DNA from: an uncultured Ruminococcus sp.
Lineage (GTDB): Bacteria; Bacillota; Clostridia; Oscillospirales; Acutalibacteraceae
Length of the DNA: 64,000 nt
Direction: 5' to 3'
Assembly: GCA_902801245.1 (NCBI GenBank)
Contig: CADCHW010000003.1
Span: 66,742-130,741, forward strand
Positions 43,766 to 52,233 of this stretch are shown here, in pieces. Made by a program: the position numbers and the translations under genes. Each line of letters begins with the position of its first letter. The stretch's first letter is position 1. Below the pieces are notes generated by a model. That model was not told the DNA's origin. It searched no databases and saw only the letters and a program-made list of their open reading frames with translations.

Positions 43766-45055
43766 ATGTTCTTTAGAATGATTCGTGGAACGCTTTTCCG
43801 CCAATGGAAAAAAATGTTGATGATTGCGTTCACAATTGCACTCGGTGCCTCTCTTGCTACCGCTATGCTCAGTGTTATGCTTGATGTCGGCGATAAAGTC
43901 AATCAGGAGCTTAAAACCTACGGTGCGAATATTACCGTTGTTCCGAAAGAATCTTCCGTTTTGAGTGAACTGTATGAAGTTGAGGGCGGAGAATCCTCGG
44001 GTGCGTATCTCCGTGAAGATGAGCTTGGAAAAATCAAGACTATTTTCTGGGCATTCAATATTGTTGACTATGCTCCGTTTGTGAATGTTTCCGCCGAGCT
44101 TGATGACGGCACGGAAATTGCGGTTGTCGGCAGTTGGTTCAATCATCATATGGAGCTGCCCACAGGCGAACAACTTGACGCAGGTGTTACAAGTATGCGA
44201 AGCTGGTGGGAAATTTCATCGGGCGAGTGGCTTGACGAACAGAACCACAGTAACGACAATTCAGCTATGGTAGGTAAAGCATTAGCCGAAAAAGAAAATA
44301 TTTCTGTAGGAAGTACTATACATATTAAAGGTAACACAAATGACAATACATTTACTGTAGTCGGTATTTTTGATGCGGGCGGAGATGAAGACGATAAAAT
44401 TTTTGTTCCGCTGAATGCGGCTCAGGCATTATCCGACCTTGACGGCTGTATCGACAGCATTGAGGTCAGTGCATTGACTACCCCCGATAACGAGCTTGCA
44501 GAAAAAGCCGCAAAAGACCCGAGTTCACTTACTGTAAGTCAGTATGAAACATGGTATTGTACGGCATATGTCAGCTCAATTTGCTATCAGATTCAGGAAG
44601 TTATCACAGATTCCGTTGCTTCTCCTGTTCGTCAGGTTGCCGATTCCGAGGGTGCTATTCTCGAAAAAACTCAGTTACTTATGATTCTTATTACTATACT
44701 CAGCTTAATAGGTGCGGCTTTGGGTATTTGTAATCTTGTAACGGCAAGCGTTATGGAACGCAGCAGCGAAATAGGACTTATGAAAGCGATAGGGGCACAA
44801 AACGGTGCTGTTTCGGGTCTTGTTCTTACAGAAATATTCATTACCGCTATAATCGGCGGTTTTGCCGGATTCTTCGCAGGCTTTGGATTTGCTCAGATTA
44901 TCGGACATACGGTATTCGGTTCATCTATCACTATGCGTCCTATGGTAATTCCGATAGTTGCTGTTTTGGTAGTGATTGTAACTCTTATCGGCAGTATTCC
45001 TGCAATCAGAATGTTGTTAAGACTTCGCCCGACAGAAGTTTTGCACGGCAGATAA
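43766..45055 (+). CDS. FtsX/MacB-type ABC permease of the iron system (1)
   Basis: 429 residues. One N-terminal helix (about 18-38), a MacB-like extracytoplasmic domain (KTYGANITVVPKESS, VVGSWFNHHMELPTGE), then three helices (about 305-330, 355-380, 390-410) with VMERSSEIGLMKAIGAQNG as coupling loop. GHHME-type His residues in the domain could touch metal. It corresponds to Cj1661. The next permease starts 14 bases after, so the two probably form a heterodimer. Confidence 0.92.
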   Translation: MFFRMIRGTLFRQWKKMLMIAFTIALGASLATAMLSVMLDVGDKVNQELKTYGANITVVPKESSVLSELYEVEGGESSGAYLREDELGKIKTIFWAFNIVDYAPFVNVSAELDDGTEIAVVGSWFNHHMELPTGEQLDAGVTSMRSWWEISSGEWLDEQNHSNDNSAMVGKALAEKENISVGSTIHIKGNTNDNTFTVVGIFDAGGDEDDKIFVPLNAAQALSDLDGCIDSIEVSALTTPDNELAEKAAKDPSSLTVSQYETWYCTAYVSSICYQIQEVITDSVASPVRQVADSEGAILEKTQLLMILITILSLIGAALGICNLVTASVMERSSEIGLMKAIGAQNGAVSGLVLTEIFITAIIGGFAGFFAGFGFAQIIGHTVFGSSITMRPMVIPIVAVLVVIVTLIGSIPAIRMLLRLRPTEVLHGR

Positions 45056-45069
45056 TCGGGAGGCAGAAT

Positions 45070-46221
45070 ATGACAAAAAGAAAAATGTATTTCAAAATGA
45101 TTACGGCTTCTCTTATGCGTAGGCGTTCGAGAATGATTGTAGCATTGCTTTCAATCGCTATAGGTGCAACGGTACTTTCGGGACTTGTTACAATATATTA
45201 CGATGTTCCCAGACAGCTCGGAGCTGAGTTCAGAAATTACGGTGCAAATATGATTTTTACGGCAAACGGCGACGAACTTTTGCTTGACGAAGTAAATCAA
45301 GGTGTTTCCTATATCTCCGATGAACAGCTTGTCGGAGTTGCCCCGTACCGTTATGAAAATGTAAGAATTAACGAAATCCCCATTGTTGCGGCAGGTACTG
45401 AGATTGAGGGTGCAAAGCTTACAAGTCCGTATTGGTCGGTTGACGGTGAGTGGCCGTCACAGAGTGGTGAAATTATGGTCGGTGCAAACGTTGCGGAGAA
45501 TTTCCGTCTTAAAGTCGGCGGAGATATCACCGTAAATTATACCCCCGAAGAAAAAGAAACTTCCGATGAAGTTGTAGTGGATAATTCGATTGATTTTAAA
45601 ATCACAGGTATTTTAGATACAGGAGGTTCGGAAGAGGATTACGTCTATATGTCGCTTGACGATTTGCAGGAGCTTACCGAAGATGTCGGCAATATCAGCG
45701 TTGCGGAACTCAGCGTTTCGGCAAATTCCGATGAACTTACCGCATATGCCGATAAAATCAACAGCAATATTCCGTCTGTCAGTGCAAGGCTTGTAAAGAG
45801 AGTTACCGCTTCGGAAACAACGGTTCTTACTAAATTGCAGGCACTTGTTTTGCTTGTAACAATCGTAGTTCTTGCACTTACTATGATTTGCGTTGCAACA
45901 ACTATGACTGCTGTTGTTGCCGAAAGAAGAAAAGAAATCGGCTTGCGTAAGGCGATAGGTGCGTCCGATAAAAGTATCATTATAGAGTTTGTCGGAGAGA
46001 GTATGCTTTTGGGATTGCTCGGCGGAATACTGGGAACGGTTCTCGGATTTGTATTTGCACAGGAAGTAAGTGTGAATGTATTCAACAGTTCTATTTCGTT
46101 CAGACCCTTGCTTGTTCCGATTACAATTCTCGCATCAATCGCAGTTACTGCAATTTCAAGCCTTATACCGATAAGAAGTGCAACGGACGTTGACCCGGCA
46201 TTGGTACTCAAAGGCGAATAA
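45070..46221 (+). CDS. FtsX/MacB-type ABC permease of the iron system (2)
   Basis: 383 residues with the same plan as the preceding permease: one helix near 18-38, domain with FRNYGANMIFTANGDE, then three helices (about 260-285, 310-335, 345-370) and VVAERRKEIGLRKAIGASDKS. It corresponds to Cj1662 and is the second half of the transmembrane dimer. GGGAGG precedes the ATG. The ATPase gene follows after 15 bases. Confidence 0.92.
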   Translation: MTKRKMYFKMITASLMRRRSRMIVALLSIAIGATVLSGLVTIYYDVPRQLGAEFRNYGANMIFTANGDELLLDEVNQGVSYISDEQLVGVAPYRYENVRINEIPIVAAGTEIEGAKLTSPYWSVDGEWPSQSGEIMVGANVAENFRLKVGGDITVNYTPEEKETSDEVVVDNSIDFKITGILDTGGSEEDYVYMSLDDLQELTEDVGNISVAELSVSANSDELTAYADKINSNIPSVSARLVKRVTASETTVLTKLQALVLLVTIVVLALTMICVATTMTAVVAERRKEIGLRKAIGASDKSIIIEFVGESMLLGLLGGILGTVLGFVFAQEVSVNVFNSSISFRPLLVPITILASIAVTAISSLIPIRSATDVDPALVLKGE

Positions 46222-46236
46222 AAGGAGTAATACAAT

Positions 46237-46929
46237 ATGAGTTTATTAGAGCTTAAAAATGTATCGAAAATATATGGTGAACTTCATGCACTCGATAACA
46301 TCAGCCTTAAGGTTGAAAAGGGCGAATGGGTTTCAATTATGGGTCCTTCGGGTTCGGGTAAAAGTACTATGATGAATATTATAGGCTGTATGGATAAACC
46401 GACTAAAGGCGAGGTTCTCCTTGACGGAGTTGATATCTCAAAGGAGAGTTCAAAAAACCTCACAACAATTCGCCGTGATAAAATCGGACTTATCTTCCAG
46501 CAGTTTCACCTTGTAAATTATTTGACGGCAGTTGAAAATGTTATGCTTGCACAGTATTATCACAGTATCCCCGACGAAAAGGAAGCTATGGAAGCATTGG
46601 AGAGAGTAGGTCTTGCCGACCGTGCAAAGCACCTGCCGAGCCAGCTTTCAGGCGGTGAGCAGCAGAGAGTTTGCGTTGCAAGGGCACTTATCAATTATCC
46701 CGAGATTATCCTTGCCGATGAACCTACAGGAAACCTTGACGAAGCAAATGAGAAAATTGTTGTTGATTTGTTTCATAAACTTCACAGCGAGGGTACAACC
46801 TTGATAGTTGTAACTCATGACCCCGAGGTTGCCGAGGTTGCACAGAGAATGATTGTTTTAAGAAGCGGTAAGCTTTCCAAGGAAGTTGTCAATAAGAACT
46901 TTACGGGTCAGATTAAACTTGAAAAATAA
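46237..46929 (+). CDS. ABC transporter ATP-binding protein of the iron system
   Basis: 230 residues. Walker A GPSGSGKST near 38, Q loop IGLIFQQFHLVNYLTAVENV, signature LSGGEQQRVCVARAL near 140, Walker B EIILADEPTGNLDEAN and switch His in VVTHDPEVAEVAQ. LolD/MacB subfamily; it corresponds to Cj1663 and powers the two permeases. It is the last gene of the FTR1 operon, and no terminator is obvious before the family B repeat that follows. Confidence 0.94.
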   Translation: MSLLELKNVSKIYGELHALDNISLKVEKGEWVSIMGPSGSGKSTMMNIIGCMDKPTKGEVLLDGVDISKESSKNLTTIRRDKIGLIFQQFHLVNYLTAVENVMLAQYYHSIPDEKEAMEALERVGLADRAKHLPSQLSGGEQQRVCVARALINYPEIILADEPTGNLDEANEKIVVDLFHKLHSEGTTLIVVTHDPEVAEVAQRMIVLRSGKLSKEVVNKNFTGQIKLEK

Positions 46930-46935
46930 TAATTG

Positions 46936-47196
46936 TATCGGCAGCCCCTGTTAAAAGTTCGCTCAAGCCTTACAAGGCTTGCGGGGTGCAGGGGCAGAGC
47001 CCTGCTCGCTGACGGAACAAATTATAGTAGAAAAATAAACTACCCTCAGCGAAACTAAACGAACTGTCAACAGCAAAACAACAATAAAAACCACATATAA
47101 AAATAATATCTTTCATAACAAACCAAAGCAGGCAACAGCAAAGCGAATTGCCGGTCTAAGAAAGAAAAGTGCTAAATCTTACTGCTCTTTAGTATA
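46936..47196 (+). repeat. Repeat family B, copy 3 (short form)
   Basis: Short form: GCTTGCGGGGTGCAGGGGC runs straight through the point where long copies hold the GGAACACC...GGTGTTCC module. The rest (GACGGAACAAATTATAG, CCCTCAGCGAAAC, GGCAACAGCAAAGCGAATTGCC and the end GCTCTTTAGTATA) follows the family. It separates the iron operon from the redox operon. Confidence 0.83.
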
Positions 47197-47261
47197 ACTA
47201 TGCCTTGCGGAATGTTTTCATAAACTTTCCGCAGGGCAATTGCAAAATTTCTCAAAAAACA

Positions 47262-47290
47262 TTTACAAACACACAAATTTATTGTATAAT
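47262..47290 (+). promoter_or_regulatory. Sigma-A type promoter of the FMN lipoprotein / fumarate reductase-like operon
   Basis: TTTACA (47262-47267), 17-base spacer, TATAAT (47285-47290), 16 bases before the start codon at 47307, leaving a very short leader. Confidence 0.75.
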
Positions 47291-47306
47291 AAAGGAGAAA
47301 CCTAAA

Positions 47307-47753
47307 ATGAAAAAAATAGCTCTTATCATAGCATTAGTCGCAATTTGTGCAGTATCATTCACAGGCTGCGGAGAAAAAAATTATGCTGACGGCACATATA
47401 CGGCACGCAGTCAAGAATACATAAACGACGAGGACGACTCAACGGCAGGCAACGGTTACGGTGAAGTTACTCTTACAATTAAGGACAACACAATTACTGA
47501 TTGTACATTCCAAACCTTTGAGCTTGACGGAACTCTGAAAGACGAAGAGTACGGCAAAGAGGACGGCGAAATCAAAAACAAGGATTTTTACAACAAGGCT
47601 CAGAAAGCTCTTGCAGCGTGTGATAAATATTCGGAACAGCTTGTTTCAAAGGGAAACATTAGCGAAGTAGATGCAATCAGCGGTGCGACTGTCAACTATA
47701 ACGAATTTGTTGAAGCCGTTGACGAAGCTTTAAAACAAGCCGAAACAGATTAA
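47307..47753 (+). CDS. FMN-binding domain lipoprotein
   Basis: 148 residues from ATG 47307 (AAAGGAG upstream). Lipobox FTGC with Cys near 20, then one FMN_bind domain: YADGTYTARS, GYGEVTLTIKDNTITDCTF, and the flavinylation motif DAISGATV, whose Thr normally receives FMN by phosphoester bond from ApbE. It sits on the outer face of the membrane and can pass electrons. It opens an operon with a b-type cytochrome-like protein and flavoprotein/Fe-S subunits, so it is a likely external electron carrier. No apbE lies in this window. Confidence 0.9.
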   Translation: MKKIALIIALVAICAVSFTGCGEKNYADGTYTARSQEYINDEDDSTAGNGYGEVTLTIKDNTITDCTFQTFELDGTLKDEEYGKEDGEIKNKDFYNKAQKALAACDKYSEQLVSKGNISEVDAISGATVNYNEFVEAVDEALKQAETD

Positions 47754-47791
47754 TATTTAACACGAAATTTCTAATGATTGGCGGTGTGTTT

Positions 47792-48292
47792 ATGAACATT
47801 GTGAAACATATTGTTGTAACGATTGTTTCCGTATTTCTGATACTGGGTATTCCTTTCGTTACAACCGATTACTTTAAAGCTTTAATCAGTGATACCCCCG
47901 ATGTGGTCACAAGTGCGTCGGTTGTTGTTGATAAGCCGTCGGGTGATTACCTTGTATTCATCAATCTCGATAAACACACCGACAAGGAAAATCTCAGCCT
48001 TTGGCATGATTTTTTTGAGGGTAAAGATGTTTCTTTTATATTCGAGGATATTAAATGTTATGTTGCGAAAAATGATGTGAACGGTTTGACAATGGCTCAG
48101 AATTTTCAATCAAGACTTCCCGAAAATCAGATGGTTATTTCCACGGAAGACGGTACGCTTATGATATCAAAAGCCGAATATAATAAATTTGATGTTATTG
48201 TAATGTCACGGGAAATTGCGGATTTTTATGCTGCCGATACATTGCTTGAAAATGATAACATTGATGTTATAACAATCAAAGGGGAAGAGTAG
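47792..48292 (+). CDS. Membrane-anchored protein of the redox operon, unrecognised
   Basis: 166 residues from ATG 47792 (GGCGGTG upstream; ATG 47774 lacks a site). One N-terminal membrane anchor or uncleaved signal (MNIVKHIVVTIVSVFLILGIP) is followed by a soluble alpha/beta-looking domain with DYLVFINLDKH, VSFIFEDIKCYVAKND and KFDVIVMSREIADFY. I know no family for it. Its place between the FMN lipoprotein and the cytochrome suggests an accessory role in that electron-transfer chain. Confidence 0.75.
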   Translation: MNIVKHIVVTIVSVFLILGIPFVTTDYFKALISDTPDVVTSASVVVDKPSGDYLVFINLDKHTDKENLSLWHDFFEGKDVSFIFEDIKCYVAKNDVNGLTMAQNFQSRLPENQMVISTEDGTLMISKAEYNKFDVIVMSREIADFYAADTLLENDNIDVITIKGEE

Positions 48293-48311
48293 TAAGAATA
48301 GGTGGGATTAT

Positions 48312-48860
48312 ATGAGAAAATGGAATGCTGTTCTCAGTATGGGAATACTTGCCTTATTTTTAGTACACGCTGTAGCAGGTGCTTTCCAGCTGTCGGGAAT
48401 TATCCCCGGGGGTTCGGTTATTATGGAAAAAATTGCACTTGTTATGGTGTGTCTTATTTTTATACATTTTGTTATCGGAATAAAACTGACCGCCGATACT
48501 TTTACAGCAATTAAAAAATCAGGTACTTCTTATTTCAAAGAAAACAAGCTTTTTTGGGTTAGGCGAATAAGCGGCTTTGCGGTTATGCTTTTTGTTATAT
48601 TTCATATTATGATATTCTTAGGTACAAATAACGGTGCTTACAGATTGAATTTATTTGAGGGTATACAGCTTGCTTCTCAGCTTCTTATGGTACTTTCGGT
48701 TGCGATTCACGTTATTACAAATATAAAACCGCTGATGATATCGCTTGGTACTAAAAGTTACAAAGTATTTCTTACAGATATTATTTTAGTGCTGTCGGTA
48801 CTGCTTGTGTTTATGGGTGTTGGATTTGTTATTTATTATTTGCGTTGGAATGTATTTTGA
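48312..48860 (+). CDS. Cytochrome b-like membrane anchor (fumarate reductase/succinate dehydrogenase type)
   Basis: 182 residues with five predicted helices. Each of four helices holds one His well placed for heme: LFLVHAVAG, LIFIHFVIG, VIFHIMIFL and SVAIHVITN. This is the pattern of the diheme b-type anchors of quinol:fumarate reductases and related flavin-based cytochromes. The next gene is the flavoprotein subunit, 10 bases further on. It would carry electrons between the quinone or surface side and the cytoplasmic flavin subunit. Confidence 0.8.
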   Translation: MRKWNAVLSMGILALFLVHAVAGAFQLSGIIPGGSVIMEKIALVMVCLIFIHFVIGIKLTADTFTAIKKSGTSYFKENKLFWVRRISGFAVMLFVIFHIMIFLGTNNGAYRLNLFEGIQLASQLLMVLSVAIHVITNIKPLMISLGTKSYKVFLTDIILVLSVLLVFMGVGFVIYYLRWNVF

Positions 48861-48870
48861 GGTTTAAACT

Positions 48871-50487
48871 ATGAACAGAATTAATATTATCGGTGCAGGT
48901 CTTGCGGGTCTTTCGGCGGCGATTACGCTTTCCGAAAACGGTGCACTTTGTAATTTAATATCATTACAGCAGTCGGAACGTGCCCAGTCTGTACTTGCCG
49001 AGGGCGGAATTAACGGTGCATTAAACACTATGGGTGAGGACGACAATGTTGAAAATCACTTTAACGATACAATGAAAGGCGGCTGTTTTATGGCTGACCC
49101 GAATGCTGTTGACGGTCTGACAAAAAATGCCCCCAAAGTTATTCGTTGGCTTGAAAGTCTTGGAGTTCCGTTTAATACGAATGACGGCGAAATTATTCTC
49201 AGAAATTTCGGCGGTCAGAAGAAAAAGCGAACTGCTTATGCAAGAAGCAGTACAGGAAAAATTATTATGTCTGCCGTTATAGATGAAGCACGTAAATATG
49301 AATTTTCGGGGAATATTATCCGTTATTCTCATCACGAATTTGTGAAGCTGCTGATTGAGAATAACACTTGTGTCGGAGTGAGAATTAAAGATACATATAC
49401 CGATAAAATATCCGATTTCAAAGGGATTGTTATACTTGCAAGCGGAGGTTTGAACGGAATTTTTCCCGGTATGACCACAGGCACAACCCAAAACAACGGA
49501 GATGTTACCGCAACGGTTTTTTCTCAGGGAGTTGCTTTCGGTAATCTTGAAATGCTCCAGTATCACCCGACTACGATAGGAATTTCGGGCAAACGCTGTC
49601 TTGTCACCGAAGCCGCAAGAGGTGAGGGCGGTAGGCTTTATATAGAAAGAAACGGGGAAAAATGGTACTTTATGGAAGAAAAATATCCCGAGCTAAAAAA
49701 TCTTATGCCACGTGATGTTGTCGCAAGGGAGATGTTTTTTGTCAGAAGAGATGAAAAATGCGGCGACACCGTGTATCTTGATATGACAGACTTACCCGAG
49801 GATATATGGAAAAATAAACTCTCCGATTTGCGTGAGGAGATTATCCATTATCTTGCTATCGACCCAAAGACCGAGCCTATTCCCGTTAAAGAGGGTATTC
49901 ATTACTTTATGGGCGGTATTGATACAGATGAATATCACTGTACCAATATAAAAAATCTGTACGCAGTGGGTGAGTGTACTTGTCAATACCACGGTGCGAA
50001 TCGTCTTGGAGGTAACTCTATGCTGGGTGCAATTTACGGAGGTAAAGTGGCTGCCGAAACAATAGTTTCCAAACTTGATAAAAATAGTGCGTTTGATGAC
50101 ACAATACCCGAATTTACAAATATCACGGACGAACCTCTTACCGATGAAGCGTCCCCAGTGTGCATTCAGGAAATCAGCGATGTACTTCTTAGCGGTCTGG
50201 GTATAGTCCGCAGTGAAAGAGAACTAATAAAATCACTTGAATTGCTGAATACTCTTGAAAATAAACATGAATATAATTTGAGAGAGCAGAACAGAATCAC
50301 ACTTGCAAAAGCGATGTTGATGTCGGCTTTACAGAGAAAGGAAAGCAGGGGAGCTCATTACCGTGAAGACTACCCCGAAAAAGATGAACATTTCCGTAAA
50401 ACCGCCGTTGCTAAAATAGTTAATAAAAATGTTGTGATAAGCTACAGAGAGCTTCCCGAAAGGAGAGCAAACCCAAATGAAAATTAA
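48871..50487 (+). CDS. Fumarate reductase/succinate dehydrogenase-like flavoprotein subunit
   Basis: 538 residues. FAD site IIGAGLAGLSAAITLSE at the N-terminus; active-site segments YHPTTIG, TEAARGEGGRLY, MPRDVVAREM and IHYFMGGIDTD; FAD end GECTCQYHGANRLGGNSMLG; C-terminal RKESRGAHYREDYP. No signal peptide, so it is cytoplasmic. In FrdA/SdhA the FAD is bound to a His in RSHTVAAEGG; here the same place reads RAQSVLAEGG (near residues 37-46), so that His is Gln and FAD is probably not covalent, as in L-aspartate oxidase. The 3' end overlaps the Fe-S gene by 11 bases, which argues for a reductase complex rather than NadB. Confidence 0.9.
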   Translation: MNRINIIGAGLAGLSAAITLSENGALCNLISLQQSERAQSVLAEGGINGALNTMGEDDNVENHFNDTMKGGCFMADPNAVDGLTKNAPKVIRWLESLGVPFNTNDGEIILRNFGGQKKKRTAYARSSTGKIIMSAVIDEARKYEFSGNIIRYSHHEFVKLLIENNTCVGVRIKDTYTDKISDFKGIVILASGGLNGIFPGMTTGTTQNNGDVTATVFSQGVAFGNLEMLQYHPTTIGISGKRCLVTEAARGEGGRLYIERNGEKWYFMEEKYPELKNLMPRDVVAREMFFVRRDEKCGDTVYLDMTDLPEDIWKNKLSDLREEIIHYLAIDPKTEPIPVKEGIHYFMGGIDTDEYHCTNIKNLYAVGECTCQYHGANRLGGNSMLGAIYGGKVAAETIVSKLDKNSAFDDTIPEFTNITDEPLTDEASPVCIQEISDVLLSGLGIVRSERELIKSLELLNTLENKHEYNLREQNRITLAKAMLMSALQRKESRGAHYREDYPEKDEHFRKTAVAKIVNKNVVISYRELPERRANPNEN

Positions 50488-51205
50488 GCTTGATATTTTA
50501 AGACAAGAAAATAGTACCTCCGAACCATATCGTCAAACTGTTATATTTGAAACAGAAGACATAAACGCAACCGTGGCGACTGCACTAACAGAAATCAACA
50601 ATAATCCCAATATAAAGGATACAGAGGGTAATCGTGTAAAGCCTATCCTCTGGGAGTGCAGCTGTCTACAGAAAAAATGCGGTGCTTGTGCTATGATTAT
50701 AAATTCCAAACCGCAGCTTGCCTGTAACGCACAGCTTAAAGATTATGCTAAAAAGGGAACGGTTACAATTGAACCGCTGAAAAAATTTCCTGTTGTCGCC
50801 GATTTAATTGTAGACAGAACTATTATGCGTGACAATTTAACGAATATGAAAATATGGTTTAATTCTCAAACCAAAGCAGATGAAACCGTTAGTGATATTA
50901 TGTATGAATCATCACGCTGTTTGCAGTGCGGTTGTTGTCTGGAAGTGTGTCCGAATTTTTATGTAGGCTCGGAATTTACGGGAATGGCGGCAGCAGTTCC
51001 CACAGCGAGAATTATTTCGGCAGTACCGGAAGAACAGAAAAAAGAAATCCGCACCGAGTATAAAAAACATATCTACAATGGCTGCGGAAAGTCGCTTGCT
51101 TGCAGAGATGTCTGTCCTGCCGGAATTGATATCGATAAACTGTTGGTACGTTCAAATGCGGCGGCGATATGGGGGCGGAAAATTGGCGGCAAAAAGAAAA
51201 AGTAA
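50477..51205 (+). CDS. Fumarate reductase/succinate dehydrogenase-like iron-sulfur subunit
   Basis: 242 residues. N-terminal 2Fe-2S domain with CLQKKCGACAMII and QLAC (near 63-85); C-terminal ferredoxin domain with CLQCGCCLEVCPNF (near 146) and CGKSLACRDVCPAGID (near 205), giving ligands for a 4Fe-4S and a 3Fe-4S or second 4Fe-4S cluster. AAAGGAGAG lies before the ATG within the flavoprotein gene. It passes electrons between the cytochrome anchor and FAD. A Lys-rich C-terminus overlaps the start of the next gene by 23 bases. Confidence 0.92.
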   Translation: MKIKLDILRQENSTSEPYRQTVIFETEDINATVATALTEINNNPNIKDTEGNRVKPILWECSCLQKKCGACAMIINSKPQLACNAQLKDYAKKGTVTIEPLKKFPVVADLIVDRTIMRDNLTNMKIWFNSQTKADETVSDIMYESSRCLQCGCCLEVCPNFYVGSEFTGMAAAVPTARIISAVPEEQKKEIRTEYKKHIYNGCGKSLACRDVCPAGIDIDKLLVRSNAAAIWGRKIGGKKKK

Positions 51206-52124
51206 AACTTTCGGAAAATTTTATATTTCGTTGTTTTCAATATTGCTGTGCTTAATGATTTGCTTTGAAGCTGTTACTGTGGAATATTTTTCCGAACAGT
51301 TGTATCATTATGATGTAAGAAAAGATTTGAGCGTGTATTTTACAAATGCGGACGAAGTCATTATGGCAATAAGAAAATGCTTGCAGCGTCACGATTGGCA
51401 CATTATAGTAAGCTTTAATTCTCACAGCGACAATATGAAAGATATAGATGATATTATCCGTGAACTTATGGATTATGCCGTTGCCGAAACGGATAACCCT
51501 ACAGAGGGCGATTATATCCGCTATCAGTACGGGGGCTATGATTTGAATTATACTCAGAAAACAGATAGAGATATCTATTATTATTCGGTTGAAATAATTC
51601 CCAATTATTATACAACACCGGAACAGGAAGAGAAAGTTTCCGAAAAGATTTCCGAAATTTTAGATAGCTTTCATTTTACAAAGAATACTTCGGATTATGA
51701 AAAATTTCGCACAATTTACAGCTACATATACAATAATGTCAACTATGATAAGGTTCACAAAAACCATACAAACAATCATTTGAAAACCACCGCATATTCC
51801 GCACTTTTTTACAAAACGGCAGTGTGTCAAGGGTATTGTGTTCTTCTTTATAGGATGTTGCGTGAAGTCGGAATAGATACAAGAATTATAACCGGTATGG
51901 CATTGTATGAAACAGGGGAAGAGTTTCATTCTTGGAATATTGTTATGCTTGACGGAATGTATTATAATGTTGATATTACATGGGATAAACAATCCGAAAA
52001 CAACGATTATTATTTGAAATGTGATGATGATTTCAAATCTCATAAACGTGATTCACAATTTTCCACGGAGGAATTTTATTTGCAATATCCAATGTCTAAA
52101 AAAAATTATTTTTTTGAGGGGTAA
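51183..52124 (+). CDS. Membrane-anchored transglutaminase-like protein
   Basis: 313 residues from TTG 51183 (GGGGGCGG just upstream); the frame is open to 51078 but would then overlap the Fe-S gene by over 120 bases. One N-terminal membrane helix (FYISLFSILLCLMICFEA), a middle region of about 140 residues and a transglutaminase-like domain with Cys in AVCQGYCVLLY (near 217), His in EFHSWNIVML and Asp in YNVDITWD. Such domains act as peptidases or cross-linkers on surface proteins. Overlap with the redox operon may be chance rather than function. Confidence 0.85.
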   Translation: MAAKRKSKTFGKFYISLFSILLCLMICFEAVTVEYFSEQLYHYDVRKDLSVYFTNADEVIMAIRKCLQRHDWHIIVSFNSHSDNMKDIDDIIRELMDYAVAETDNPTEGDYIRYQYGGYDLNYTQKTDRDIYYYSVEIIPNYYTTPEQEEKVSEKISEILDSFHFTKNTSDYEKFRTIYSYIYNNVNYDKVHKNHTNNHLKTTAYSALFYKTAVCQGYCVLLYRMLREVGIDTRIITGMALYETGEEFHSWNIVMLDGMYYNVDITWDKQSENNDYYLKCDDDFKSHKRDSQFSTEEFYLQYPMSKKNYFFEG

Positions 52125-52164
52125 AGTTCGTATATTTTTTTGTCATAAAAATGAAAAATATGTC

Positions 52165-52193
52165 TTTAAATTTTGCATTTTATATGTTATAAT
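52165..52193 (+). promoter_or_regulatory. Sigma-A type promoter of the broken LRR-dockerin gene
   Basis: TTTAAA (52165-52170), 17-base spacer, TATAAT (52188-52193); AGGAG precedes the ATG at 52234. Confidence 0.6.
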
Positions 52194-52233
52194 AGATAAG
52201 GTCAAAAAATAAAAAGTTTGAGGAGCGATAAGA

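Noticed and set aside
48871..50487. L-aspartate oxidase (NadB)
   Set aside because: The missing covalent His fits NadB, but the overlapping Fe-S gene, the cytochrome anchor and the C-terminal KESRGAHYR segment fit a fumarate reductase-type complex.
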